A stretch of 64,000 nt of DNA from Bog-473 sp963701955 (GTDB lineage: Bacteria > Actinomycetota > Acidimicrobiia > Acidimicrobiales > RAAP-2), in NCBI GenBank assembly GCA_963701955.1, contig OY969694.1, forward strand, positions 372,001 through 436,000, read 5' to 3'. Positions within the stretch are counted from its first letter, which is position 1. Every line of letters starts with the position of its first letter. The notes beneath the pieces were generated by a model that saw only the letters and a program-made list of their open reading frames with translations, was not told the origin of the DNA and ran no database searches. The translations under genes and the position numbers were made by a program. Shown here piece after piece: positions 9,638-17,980 of this stretch.

Positions 9638-10825
9638 TTATGTTACGGGCATTGATCCTGAACTCTTCCTGGAGCGATGGTTGTGCTCGAGTTCCGGAGC
9701 CCGTGGACTTCTGCGGCGCGCCGCTGTTGGCTGATCGTTCTCCGCCGGATCCAGCGCGTCCCCGATGACGTGGCGGTAGAGAGCGATATGGTCAGCGACC
9801 ATCCGTTGGGATGAATACCGTCGTTCAACGGCCATCCGGCAAGCCGATCGGTTGAGCGAAGCGACCTTGTGCAGGGCCTCGACGAGCAAAGAGTCGTCAT
9901 CGCAAAGGAACCCGGTCTCGCCGTGATCCACGATCTCGGAGGCCGATCCACGATTGTTGGTGACGACAGGAGTTCCGCATGCCATGGATTCGATCATCAC
10001 CATGCCAAAGGGCTCGACCCACCGGATTGGGTTGAGCAGACAGACGGCATCCTTGAGAAGGTCGTACTTCTCGCTCCGGCCCAGCTCGCCCACGAACTCG
10101 ATGTCGCCGCCCAGCTTTGGTGCCACATGAGTGTTGAAGTACTCGCGCTCGGCGGACTCGGTCATCTTGGCCGCGACCCGCAAGGGCATTCCGGCTGCAC
10201 GCGCCGCCACGATGGCCTCCTCGACTCCCTTGTCCGGATGCATGCGACCGAGAAAGGCGGCATAGCCACCCTTGCCGGAGCCGAACGGTATCCGCTCGAC
10301 ATCGATGCCGTGGTGGATGACCGCTGCGATAGAAATGCCGCGTGCTTCCGATGCCTGGTGACGAGAGATCGCGATGACCGGCGTGCGCTGGGAGATCGCC
10401 TGGTAGACGGGCGTGAGGACCTCGTTGAACGGTCCGTGGTTCGTCGTGACCACAGGAGGACTTGGGACGCTCAACGCATAGATCGGACCCACCAGCGAGT
10501 GGTCGTGCACGATGTCGACGTCGCGCAACAACGAGTAGGCGCCGATGACGTGACACGCTTCTTCTGCGACACCCCCGTTACCAACTCCCAGCGCATGAGG
10601 GAACACCCAGCGGTGTGGTACAGGACAGGTGGCGTCGCCGGTCGTGACGAGCTCGACGCCAACGCCGGCCGCGACCAGGCCCCGGGCGAGGATGTCGATG
10701 ACGTTCTCGGTGCCACCGTAGGCGAGGGGTGGGACGGGCAGCCATGGTGGTGCGATGATGCCGATCCGTAGTGAACTTCGGTTGAGAGTCTGGCCCGGGG
10801 CCTGACAATCGAGGCGTTGGGTCAT
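9638..10825 (-). CDS. GT4-family glycosyltransferase
   Basis: A 395-aa GT-B fold enzyme. The N-terminal domain begins LRIGIIAPPWLPVPPLAYGG, with the acceptor-side glycine-rich loop. The C-terminal domain holds the family block EPFGMVMIESMACGTPVVTN, which contains the ExxxxxxxE sugar-nucleotide site. It has no signal or membrane segment. The nucleotide sugar donor is unknown. Its start lies 34 bases from the perfect DosR-like palindrome at 10859-10878, suggesting induction with the other stress genes. The setting next to the debranching and GH65 enzymes favours a role in storage or compatible-solute sugar metabolism. Confidence 0.88.
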   Translation of the reverse strand: MTQRLDCQAPGQTLNRSSLRIGIIAPPWLPVPPLAYGGTENVIDILARGLVAAGVGVELVTTGDATCPVPHRWVFPHALGVGNGGVAEEACHVIGAYSLLRDVDIVHDHSLVGPIYALSVPSPPVVTTNHGPFNEVLTPVYQAISQRTPVIAISRHQASEARGISIAAVIHHGIDVERIPFGSGKGGYAAFLGRMHPDKGVEEAIVAARAAGMPLRVAAKMTESAEREYFNTHVAPKLGGDIEFVGELGRSEKYDLLKDAVCLLNPIRWVEPFGMVMIESMACGTPVVTNNRGSASEIVDHGETGFLCDDDSLLVEALHKVASLNRSACRMAVERRYSSQRMVADHIALYRHVIGDALDPAENDQPTAARRRSPRAPELEHNHRSRKSSGSMPVT

Positions 10826-10858
10826 GACGATTATGGTGACATGCGGGTCGGTCTAATC

Positions 10859-10878
10859 CAAGGGTCGTAGGACCCTTG
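10859..10878. promoter_or_regulatory. Perfect 20-bp palindrome, DosR/DevR-box-like
   Basis: CAAGGGTC-GTAG-GACCCTTG: two 8-base arms with a 4-base centre. GGG (positions 4-6) and CCC (15-17) have exactly the placement known in the DosR box. It lies between the divergent GT4 gene and the pyridoxamine-oxidase-like gene and could control both. A factor-independent hairpin is less likely because there is no T-tract. Confidence 0.6.
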
Positions 10879-10956
10879 CCATTGCGACTCCTTCGGGCCA
10901 ACGGCTGCGGACCTTTGACCCTGGTGGCAACCGGGCAGTCCGTCGATCATGAGGTC

Positions 10957-11391
10957 GTGTGGATCGATGATCGGGGCTCTGAGGTTTTGGCGCTGCCTGA
11001 GTGTCGCCGCCTTCTTGCGCTCGGCGCCAAGGAACGTCGGCACGGGCATCTGGGTGTTCCGCAGAACGGTGCACCGTTGGTCCTACCGGTCGACTACGCC
11101 GTGCACGGGCCAGATGTGATTCTTCGGATCGGCGAGAGGTTGTTCCACCAACTGGATGCACGGCTCGTGGCGTTTCAGGTTGACGGGGTGACCCAGCCAG
11201 GCGGCATCGATGACGATCAATCAAAGACCTGGAGCGTGCTCGTCCAAGGTCTGGCAATTGAAGATAGCGAGAAGGTGCCCTCGAGACATGTTCCCCATCC
11301 CGAAGTGGTCGATCCGGGTCAACGGGTCGTCAGGATCCGTGCCGACGTCGTCACTGGCCGTCGCTTTCTGACAGCATCGAGTTCGCAGTAG
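10957..11391 (+). CDS. Pyridoxamine 5'-phosphate oxidase-fold (FMN split-barrel) protein
   Basis: Small flavin-type protein, 144 aa from the GTG at 10957. The pattern SEVLALPECRRLLALGAK, then GVPQNGAPLVLPVDYAVHGP and KTWSVLVQGLA matches the PF12900-type split barrel used by nitroimidazole-reductase-like and F420/FMN-binding proteins. The frame is open to an ATG at 10876 (171 aa), but the family starts about ten residues before the LPECRRLL helix, so the GTG is preferred; its Shine-Dalgarno is weak. Such proteins are frequent members of dormancy regulons. The cofactor (FMN or F420) cannot be decided here. Confidence 0.75.
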   Translation: MWIDDRGSEVLALPECRRLLALGAKERRHGHLGVPQNGAPLVLPVDYAVHGPDVILRIGERLFHQLDARLVAFQVDGVTQPGGIDDDQSKTWSVLVQGLAIEDSEKVPSRHVPHPEVVDPGQRVVRIRADVVTGRRFLTASSSQ

Positions 11392-11771
11392 CTCCTTCCC
11401 CGGGATCAAATAGTCAGCTCAGGCCGAGCCGGCTCTGCGGAGGTGTTCGAGTCACCGTCGACCCACCCCGCGCCCCCGGGGGGATGAGGGGGCAGGGGGA
11501 TCGGGCTGCATGAGAGGCGCCGTACGGAGGCCAGCACGCCGAGGCTTTCGGAAGACTCCTTCATGACGTCGAAACTATGGCGGGCAAACGGATTTGAGCA
11601 GGGTCGAACGTCCCATATCGCTCCAGCCACCCCTACGTGGCGTTTGCTTCCTGCGGGGCGTGGAGCGACCCATACTCCTCGTCGAGGTGTCAGTCGACAC
11701 ATCGAGGTCTCTCCACAGATCCATCGATAGTTCCGCTGCGATTCGCCAGATTCCCGACGCCAGCGACCGTG
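11392..11771. other. Convergent intergenic region with a DosR-like site
   Basis: 380 bases between two genes that point into the region. It holds the candidate operator at 11598-11617 and a G/C-run stretch at 11465-11500. A minus-strand ORF from ATG 11567 to 11406 (53 aa, Pro-rich) starts 31 bases downstream of the operator but lacks a ribosome binding site, so I do not call it a gene. Confidence 0.4.
11598..11617. promoter_or_regulatory. Candidate DosR/DevR-like operator
   Basis: GGGTC-GAAC-GTCCC at 11601-11614: five-base arms with one mismatch and the DosR-box spacing. It lies in a convergent gap, so its target is unclear; an unannotated small transcript is possible. Confidence 0.35.
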
Positions 11772-12254
11772 CTAGAGCTTGTACCCCATCCTCCGCAGGA
11801 GGTCCCTACGGTCCGCTTCGTCCGCCGCCGTCTCGATACCGGCGGGCGGGAGGCCGTCGATGACCCCGGTGATTCCTCGGCCGGATTCCGTCTCCGCGAT
11901 CAGAACCTCAACGGGGTTGGCCGTCGCACAGAAGAGATTGCAGACCTCAGGGACCAACTTGATCGCATTCAAGACGTTCACCGGATACCCTTCGCGGAGG
12001 AAGATGATGAACGAGTGGCCAGCGCCGATTCCCTCGGCGTTCCGGGCGGCCAGGTCGATGAGAGCCTGATCGTTGCCCGAACAGCGTATGAGGCAGGGGC
12101 CGGAAGCCTCGCAGAAGGCAATGCCGAAACGTAGCTGCACGCCGGCTCCAACTATCGCTTCGTGCAGATCCTCAATCGTCTTGACGAAGTGGGCTTGGCC
12201 GACGATGACGTTCGTCCCTTCGGACTTCTCTATGGGATAGGCGCTTAGCTCCAC
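11772..12254 (-). CDS. Adenosine-specific kinase-like protein (DUF355)
   Basis: A 160-aa protein of the PF04008 family, one archaeal member of which was described as an adenosine-binding kinase. Visible family blocks are EKSEGTNVIVGQAHFVKTIE, QLRFGIAFCEASGPCLIRCS, AGHSFIIFLREGYPVNVLNA and FCATANPVEVLIAETESGRG. The frame is open further upstream, but GTG 12254 has AGGAG seven bases before it and gives the usual family length. It lies 86 bases after the M50 protease gene on the same strand, probably in the same transcript. The physiological substrate in bacteria is uncertain. Confidence 0.85.
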   Translation of the reverse strand: MELSAYPIEKSEGTNVIVGQAHFVKTIEDLHEAIVGAGVQLRFGIAFCEASGPCLIRCSGNDQALIDLAARNAEGIGAGHSFIIFLREGYPVNVLNAIKLVPEVCNLFCATANPVEVLIAETESGRGITGVIDGLPPAGIETAADEADRRDLLRRMGYKL

Positions 12255-12340
12255 GATCCACTCCTGACTCTTGCTTCTGGGACAATGCAGCAACGAGACG
12301 GGGTACGACTTGCTGTCCTCGGCTTGAAACGCGTCTTTGT

Positions 12341-13474
12341 TCAGGCGATCCGGCGCTGCCGGGTCGTGCCAAACTCCGCTGCGCGTTGTACATCGGAGAA
12401 GTTGACGGTTCCGATCACGCAATCGTTGACGTCAAGGACCAGGGCAGGATGTCCGTCCTTCGATACCATGCGCTCGAGCAACTCACCCATCGGATCCTCC
12501 GGGTGAGCAAGCGGGATCGCAGCGAGAGGCGACGCGATTTCGTTGGAGGTGGTGGCAGTTCGACGTTCCATTGGGACGGCGCTGACGGCTCGCGCTGTCA
12601 CCGCCCCGGACAGTTGCCCGCTGTCATCAGTGACCGCCACGATGTCTCCACGGTAGAACCACAGAAGCGACGCCACATCCGCAACGGTGGTGTGGCTGGG
12701 CACGGATGGAAGGGCAGGCGTCATGACCTGCCCGACTGTCAGGCTGGCGATGGCGCCCTGGACCAAGGCGTACTTCTCTTCACCTCGAGCCGCCGAATAC
12801 AGGAAGAGACCGATGAGTGCGGGCCACAGGCCAATGACGCTGTTCGTGGACACGAACGCCAGGGCGCCCAGCGCTACAAGGATGACGGCAAAGAACCGGC
12901 CAGCACGTGCCGCGGTCACCGATGCGCGGAAGTGGTCGCCCGAGCGTTGCCACAGCCCGGCTCGCAGGATTCGACCGCCGTCGAGCGGGGCGGCTGGCAA
13001 CAAGTTGAAGATTGCAAGCAACAGGTTGATCTCCCACAACCACGAGAACACGCCTACGAGGACCCCGTGAATACCGGCTGCGACTGCGACCAACTGGAAT
13101 GTCCCGAACGCCATCGCCAACAAGAGGCTGACACCCGGACCAACCGCGGCAATGCGGAAGTCGGCGCCCGGGGTATGCGCCTCGCCCTCGAGCTGGGCGA
13201 CGCCACCGAAGACGAACAGTGTGATCGACCGCACCCGCACACCATTGTGTCTGGCAACGAGAGCGTGTGACACCTCATGGGCCAGGAGCGAACCCAAAAG
13301 CACCAATGCACCAATGACACCTGCCATCCAATCAGCCGCATCCGCATGGCCAGAATGAGTGGGAAGAACGTAGACGGCGAGCTCCCAGGCGAAGAGGGCC
13401 AGGATTGCGGCCACACTCCAATTGACACCCACCGCGATCCCGTCAAAGGTGCCGATTCGAATGGTCTGTCTCAT
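12341..13474 (-). CDS. Site-2-type M50 zinc metalloprotease with CBS domains
   Basis: Integral membrane protease of 377 aa. The zinc motif HEVSH is at 66-70, and LDGGR at 164-168 supplies the third ligand in the second conserved segment. Membrane segments lie around 20-36, 52-66, 110-135, 138-160 and 205-240. A pair of CBS domains (about 245-370; VGQVMTPALPSVPSHTTVAD) may sense adenosine nucleotides. ATG 13474 is chosen (TGAGG upstream) instead of a longer Arg-rich opening. M50-CBS proteins resemble Rip3 (Rv2625c) of M. tuberculosis, a DosR-regulon member, which fits this cluster. Confidence 0.88.
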   Translation of the reverse strand: MRQTIRIGTFDGIAVGVNWSVAAILALFAWELAVYVLPTHSGHADAADWMAGVIGALVLLGSLLAHEVSHALVARHNGVRVRSITLFVFGGVAQLEGEAHTPGADFRIAAVGPGVSLLLAMAFGTFQLVAVAAGIHGVLVGVFSWLWEINLLLAIFNLLPAAPLDGGRILRAGLWQRSGDHFRASVTAARAGRFFAVILVALGALAFVSTNSVIGLWPALIGLFLYSAARGEEKYALVQGAIASLTVGQVMTPALPSVPSHTTVADVASLLWFYRGDIVAVTDDSGQLSGAVTARAVSAVPMERRTATTSNEIASPLAAIPLAHPEDPMGELLERMVSKDGHPALVLDVNDCVIGTVNFSDVQRAAEFGTTRQRRIA

Positions 13475-13949
13475 CGGGGCAACCTCACGGACGACGCATT
13501 CGCCTGGTGGAATGTGGCGCACTGCAGGCGGCTCTGTTCTGGACGCATGACCCACTGCCCGTCGAGCCGTTGGCCGGCGTGGGTTCGCACGGCCCCGTCG
13601 GTGGGAACGCACGTGGTGAAAGTGCGTACGTCCATCTGACAGTGTTCGGGTCGATTTGGGGTTCGCATTGCATGGATTGCCTCAAGAAGTGCCCCTCAAA
13701 GATCCCCCCGTTCCACTTACGCGAACAGGGCCCAAGGTCACATGGGAGCAAGCATGCTCCCGGCTCGCCAGGGAATCAGTCGAGGGCCGCGGATGGCCCT
13801 AACCGTTCTCCGCTTGGAGCTCCTGAACGAAGGCGACGCACCCGTTCAGGAAGGTCACGGCCGGGCCATGATTCTTCCATCGGAACAGAGCCCGTCCTTC
13901 TCGGTTGTATCCATCCGCTCGGGGTTGAGTGGATTGGTGAACACGGCTA
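13475..13949. other. Intergenic region with possible broken small ORF
   Basis: 475 bases between two minus-strand genes. Coding-like sequence runs from ATG 13914 (MDTTEKDGL) and continues in a shifted frame (FRWKNHGPAVTFLNGCVAFV) to a TAG at 13799, giving about 38 aa if one base is missing. A perfect 9-base inverted repeat (13821-13829/13843-13851) falls inside it. The rest shows nothing convincing. Confidence 0.3.
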
Positions 13950-15284
13950 TCAAAGGCCGGTCGGATATGTCTCCGGAGGTTCTCCCACGTCCCAGAGCGA
14001 CGTGCGCTCGAGAGGCTCGACCGCCCGAGTGTGATCGAGATGGATCACCGCATCGAACTGCTCGCCGAGACGGGCGTGGAAGTAGTGACTCCCGCGCTCG
14101 GTCTCTGGCCGATAGATAACCCCAATTGCCCGTTCCAGGCGCGCGATCACCATCGCATCGTGCACGGTCGGATCGGCCAAGTCCAACCAGAAGCGTCCCG
14201 CTTCTACGTCGTGAAGAAACGACTCATGGCTGTCGGTCATCGCGGGACGTACTCGCTTGCGCTCTGATGGTCCTCCCCACTCGGAGGAGGCCGTCACGGT
14301 GCCGTCATAGGTGGTGAACCCAATGAGAGCGCATTCGGGACCGTACCGCTGCCGGGCGAGTTGGCCGACGTTGAGCTCACCCCGAACACTCATTTCGGTT
14401 GAACGCGCGTCGCCCACGTGCGAGTTGTGCTCCCATACCACGATCTTCGCGTGGCCAAGCTGGTCATTGAGGTGCTCAGCGAGCGAATCGAGGGTTGCGG
14501 CCATGTGGCGGTCGCGGAGATTCCATGAGGATACGTCAGCCCGGTACATCTGCTGGTAGTACTCCTCGGCATCCCGCACCAGAAGTGCATTCTGCTCGGC
14601 AAAGAAGAACTCGTCGTCGGCGACCCATCCGTCGCGCCGTAGGTATCCCTCTGCCCTTCGTCGCAACTCGATCAACTGCGTGACCACTTCGTTCTCGCAG
14701 GGAAGTGCGCCCGAATAGGCAAGAGCGTACCCATACGCCTGTCCCTCGCCTCCGACATGGTCGAAGCATGAGTAGCGCGCCCGGGCCCGTGTGGCTTCGT
14801 GCGGATCTACTTGATCGAGGTACCTCACCACGGCTTCCATCGAAGCCCGGAGGCTGTACAGGTCCAGCCCGTAGAAGCGCGACTTGAGTGTCGGATCAGC
14901 CTGGGCATCATTGTGAGTGCGAAGCCATTCCACAAATGTCAGGACCTCGTAGTTCCTCCACATCCAAGCCGGGAAGCGCTGGAAGTCGGAGAGTGCCGTG
15001 TCGGCGTCAGCGTCATCCGAGAGCCCCATCACGTAGCGGTTGACCCGGTAGGCATCGGGCCAGTCTGCCTCCACCGCCACGGCATTGAATCCACACACAT
15101 CAATGAGATGGCGAGTGATGCGGGCTCGTTCCGCATAGAAGTCATGAGTCCCGTGAGAGGCCTCGCCGATGAGGACGAACCTTCGATCGCCCACGAGATC
15201 GAAGAGCGAGTCGTAGTCGTTCTGAGCGCCCGTGATCGGGTGAAGATGGTGCTCGAGTGTCGCGGTAATGGACGTCTCAACCAT
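13950..15284 (-). CDS. Erythromycin esterase family protein
   Basis: A 444-aa cytoplasmic hydrolase of the erythromycin esterase/succinoglycan-biosynthesis family. Motifs GEASHGTHDFYAERARIT, AVAVEADWPDAYRVNRY and KIVVWEHNSHVGDARSTEMS carry the His and Glu residues used in the metal-independent mechanism. In Actinobacteria such proteins are common in dormancy clusters with USPs and CBS proteins, where the natural substrate is unknown; macrolide resistance should not be inferred. The start ATG has only a weak Shine-Dalgarno (GTAGAG). A DosR-like site lies about 175 bases upstream. Confidence 0.85.
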   Translation of the reverse strand: MVETSITATLEHHLHPITGAQNDYDSLFDLVGDRRFVLIGEASHGTHDFYAERARITRHLIDVCGFNAVAVEADWPDAYRVNRYVMGLSDDADADTALSDFQRFPAWMWRNYEVLTFVEWLRTHNDAQADPTLKSRFYGLDLYSLRASMEAVVRYLDQVDPHEATRARARYSCFDHVGGEGQAYGYALAYSGALPCENEVVTQLIELRRRAEGYLRRDGWVADDEFFFAEQNALLVRDAEEYYQQMYRADVSSWNLRDRHMAATLDSLAEHLNDQLGHAKIVVWEHNSHVGDARSTEMSVRGELNVGQLARQRYGPECALIGFTTYDGTVTASSEWGGPSERKRVRPAMTDSHESFLHDVEAGRFWLDLADPTVHDAMVIARLERAIGVIYRPETERGSHYFHARLGEQFDAVIHLDHTRAVEPLERTSLWDVGEPPETYPTGL

Positions 15285-15644
15285 CTCTACAGTGTCGACA
15301 GCTCCGAGTCATTCGGCACAGGGGCCAATGTCACAATCCGGAGGCTCTGGAGATGCCCGAGACGCCGTGCAGGACTGGCCCGCGGCGCCCAAGGAGGATT
15401 GGCAGGAGCATCGGCCCACGGCGATGTCCATCGGGCCGGCGCCCGTCAGGACGACGGGCATGGGCCAATTGCCCCATTTGCGATCAGTGAGCAGTCCGTC
15501 GGCAGAGCTCACAAACTGTCCAGTTCAGAGCCCCTGATCGTGAGCTGCGAGGTCCCCTGGCTGCTCGGCGTGTTGAGGTGCCGTTGCATTGGTGCGAACA
15601 ACTTGTCATGATCCTGTGCACAACGAAACAGGACTGGGGGGACC
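15285..15644. other. Divergent intergenic region
   Basis: 360 bases between the divergent erythromycin esterase and solute-binding protein genes. It holds the DosR-like site at 15459-15478 and, at 15432-15446, a second GC palindrome CGGGC-CGGC-GCCCG. No gene is supported. Confidence 0.5.
15459..15478. promoter_or_regulatory. Candidate DosR/DevR-like operator
   Basis: GGGCC-AATT-GCCCC at 15462-15475, with flanks extending the near-palindrome (ATGGGC/GCCCCAT). The GGG/CCC spacing is as at 10859. It could control the erythromycin esterase gene on the left. Confidence 0.4.
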
Positions 15645-16901
15645 ATGCGACCTGTTCGATTTGTGGGAGCTGGATTGGCAGCTGTTGTCTGCGTGCCGGC
15701 CGTGCTCGTGGGGGGCCTGGCGTCCGGAGCCTCAGCTTCGCCGGCACCGCTGACCATCGCGTTCGTCACCTCTGAGACGGGCGCGGCGGCGACCGAGTAC
15801 GTGGGCACGTCCGGCGTCTTCAACGCAGCGATCGAGGCGCAGAACGCCAAGGGCGGCGTCAACGGCCACAAGCTCGTCCCGCTGGTGATCGACGATCAGA
15901 CCAGCCCCTCGTCGTTGGCGACCGGGGTGCAAGAGGCCATCTCGAGGGGAGCGATCGGGATCGTCTCGGACTCGGCCCTCATGGACCTGGCCGCCAAGTA
16001 CCCCCAAGAGGCGGGTGTGCCGGTGACTGGCGACAGCTCGGACGGCCCCGAATGGGGTACGCAGCCCTATACCAACATGTTCGGCATCGGGACGAGTGGC
16101 AGCGTGGACCCCAAGTACCCCGTGAGCACGCTGTTCTCGAATATCTTGAAGAGCTACGGAAACGTCCGGGTGGCACTCTACGCACTGGGCATCTCGCCGG
16201 ACTCGGTCCAGGCGAACTCCGCCGAATCGCAGTCGTTCGAACTCGGTGACCCCGAGGCCAAAGTGGTTGTGAACGACACGTCGGTGCCCTACAGCACTGG
16301 GACGAACTTCGGGACCGAGGCGCTGACGGCGAAGCAGGCCGGCGTCAGCATCGTGTGGTCCAATCTCGCCGGGAACGACAATGCCCCCCTGTCGGTGGCC
16401 TACAAACAGGCTGGCGTCAAGACGAAGGGAATCTTCTTCCCCGACGGTTACAGCCCAGCACTCATCCACTCACCGGCATGGGCCGATGTCCAAGGCGACA
16501 CCTTTGAGGTGCTGGCCCACCCCTTCTACGAGCCCAACGCCGGCACCGAAGAGATGCAGTCCGCGCTCGAGAAGTACGACGGTTGGACCAAGAGCCAGTT
16601 CCCGACGTTCACCGAGGACCAGGCCTGGTTGGGGGCGGAGCTGATGATCAAGGGGATCCAAGGTTCGGGCTCCAACCCCACCCATGCCGGCGTGATCAAG
16701 TACCTTCGCAGCATCAAGTCTTGGAACGGCGACGGCCTCCTGCCTTTTGACATCGACTACGCGACGGGCTTCGGGCACATGTCCACTCCGAACTGCGTCT
16801 GGCTCACCAAGGCCGAGAAGAACGGCTACGTGCCCGAGGGGAAGAACCCGGTGTGCGGGACCTACATCTCGGGGACCACCTCGGTGGCGCCCTCGTCGTA
16901 G
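15645..16901 (+). CDS. Branched-chain-amino-acid-type ABC substrate-binding protein (type 1)
   Basis: Exported protein of 418 aa. The N-terminus MRPVRFVGAGLAAVVCVPAV plus a stretch ending GASAS is a signal peptide with cleavage near residue 32. The mature part is a periplasmic-binding type 1 fold (LivJ/Peripla_BP_6): TIAFVTSETGAAATEYV at its start, GGVNGHKLVPLVIDDQTSPS, and a C-terminal lobe with TPNCVWLTKAEKNGYVPEG. A GGGGGACC ribosome site precedes the ATG. No permease or ATPase genes of this transporter type are nearby, so it is an orphan binding protein. The ligand is unknown; related actinobacterial proteins bind amino acids or small aromatic acids. Confidence 0.85.
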   Translation: MRPVRFVGAGLAAVVCVPAVLVGGLASGASASPAPLTIAFVTSETGAAATEYVGTSGVFNAAIEAQNAKGGVNGHKLVPLVIDDQTSPSSLATGVQEAISRGAIGIVSDSALMDLAAKYPQEAGVPVTGDSSDGPEWGTQPYTNMFGIGTSGSVDPKYPVSTLFSNILKSYGNVRVALYALGISPDSVQANSAESQSFELGDPEAKVVVNDTSVPYSTGTNFGTEALTAKQAGVSIVWSNLAGNDNAPLSVAYKQAGVKTKGIFFPDGYSPALIHSPAWADVQGDTFEVLAHPFYEPNAGTEEMQSALEKYDGWTKSQFPTFTEDQAWLGAELMIKGIQGSGSNPTHAGVIKYLRSIKSWNGDGLLPFDIDYATGFGHMSTPNCVWLTKAEKNGYVPEGKNPVCGTYISGTTSVAPSS

Positions 16902-16978
16902 GTGTCTGTCAGCGGAGGCTTCCCATTGCGGTGGACGTGGACCAGCGATCCTTGGTGCACTGCTCGAGGGGGATGGTG

Positions 16979-17641
16979 TCAGCCGGCGGGGGACATCTGG
17001 TACGTCAGTGTGTTGCCGCCGCTGGTAAAGGTCAGGGACAGGTCCTTGCCGGTGCAGCTGTAGGAGCCCTGCTCGGGTGAGGACGTGACGGGCCTGGTGA
17101 CACCGGCCACCGTGATGGTGGCATCGTCAGTGACCGTCGAGACCGGGAAGCTACCAGAGTGCGAGGTGGTTTTGGGTGAGAAGCCGTAGTGGTCGGTCAC
17201 GGTGCCGTTGAACTTGGCAGAGCCCTCGCTGCCCACGAGCGGTGAACCCGGAGTGAAATTTCCGAGTGCGTTCCCGTTCGACATGATGTCCACAGTCGTG
17301 CCGGCACCACCGGTGAAGGTCAGGCCGGTTGTGCTCAAGGTGATGCTCGTCACGTTCCAGTCTCCCTCGAGGCAGGGTTTGTTACTGCTCTGCTTGGCTT
17401 TGCCATTCTGGGGCTTGTGGTTGGTGTGGTGTTGGGAGTGCTTGGACGACAAGTCGAGTCGTCCTGGGTGCGGACCCTGATCCTGTGCGTCGGAGCTTGC
17501 TCCGGAAATGCCGAGGACGAACACGGCGGACGAGGCCAGAGCAAGTGTCCCGAGGCACATGCGGCGACGCCACCACCGCGGGGTGAACGACGTGCAAGCT
17601 TGCATGTGACCACAATGACCCCCCGTCTGCGGGTTGTCCAT
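16979..17641 (-). CDS. Secreted protein of unknown function
   Basis: Unrecognised 220-aa protein. A basic stretch (RWWRRR) followed by a hydrophobic segment (LGTLALASSAVFVLGISGAS) forms a signal peptide. A hydrophilic His/Lys/Asn linker follows, then a Ser/Thr/Gly-rich beta-type domain starting at CLEGDWNVTSITLSTTGLTF and ending with a second Cys region, YSCTGKDLSLTFTSGG. The two cysteines may form a disulfide. The shape recalls lipocalin-like or beta-barrel domains, but no family is certain. Start is uncertain: 17641 or ATG 17605. It is convergent with the solute-binding protein gene. Confidence 0.65.
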   Translation of the reverse strand: MDNPQTGGHCGHMQACTSFTPRWWRRRMCLGTLALASSAVFVLGISGASSDAQDQGPHPGRLDLSSKHSQHHTNHKPQNGKAKQSSNKPCLEGDWNVTSITLSTTGLTFTGGAGTTVDIMSNGNALGNFTPGSPLVGSEGSAKFNGTVTDHYGFSPKTTSHSGSFPVSTVTDDATITVAGVTRPVTSSPEQGSYSCTGKDLSLTFTSGGNTLTYQMSPAG

Positions 17642-17660
17642 CCCTACCCAAAAAGTGAGC

Positions 17661-17690
17661 GTCGCGGGTTCGAATCCTGCACTCCACTCT
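17661..17690 (+). other. tRNA 3' fragment (T-arm and acceptor), likely attachment-site remnant
   Basis: GCGGG-TTCGAAT-CCTGC forms an intact T-stem/loop with the invariant TTCGAAT, followed by ACTCCAC as the 3' acceptor strand. No matching 5' half, D-arm or anticodon arm is present in the preceding 80 bases, so this is not a full tRNA gene. Such 3' ends are what integrative elements leave behind as att sites. Confidence 0.5.
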
Positions 17691-17700
17691 CTTTGAGTCC

Positions 17701-17800
17701 CTAGTGGTCCGTCGCGGATTTGGCGATGACACCGACGGGGTCCTGACCAGCGTCGAACACCGCTCGGACTGCCCCAATCAATTCAGCGACGGACCACTAG
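17701..17800. repeat. 100-bp MITE-like element with perfect 15-bp terminal inverted repeats
   Basis: CTAGTGGTCCGTCGC at 17701-17715 is the exact reverse complement of 17786-17800. The outer CTAG on each side may be a target duplication, leaving 11-bp termini TGGTCCGTCGC. The 70-base interior has no ORF. Some IS5-type transposases use CTAG targets, so a non-autonomous derivative of such an element is possible. The parent element is not in the window. Confidence 0.65.
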
Positions 17801-17980
17801 TCAGTGGTGGAAAGTCACCAGGAATGGCTGCCGGTTCCGCATGGCCAGTCGAACTCCAGGCCAAGGGATTCGAACGGGATTGTCGGGATCACACGCGTGA
17901 GGTGCCCTTGTGCTTTGCTGAGGCGGGGAGCCGGAAGAGGACCTGGTGATGCTCGATCATGTGTCGATCCGGTGCGGGCT

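Larger units (their letters stand above)
17642..17980. other. Non-coding stretch with tRNA remnant and MITE-like repeat
   Basis: 339 bases between two minus-strand genes. It contains the tRNA 3' fragment (17661-17690) and the 100-bp inverted-repeat element (17701-17800), listed separately. Nothing further is visible in 17801-17980. Confidence 0.55.

Noticed and set aside
13821..13851. Perfect 9-bp inverted repeat as a terminator
   Set aside because: No T-tract follows on either strand and the arms fall in coding-like sequence.
13950..15284. Macrolide resistance gene
   Set aside because: Family name only; the dormancy context and wide spread of the family do not support an antibiotic role.
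17590..17690. Complete tRNA gene
   Set aside because: Only T-arm and acceptor 3' strand are present; no D-arm, anticodon arm or 5' acceptor could be folded upstream.
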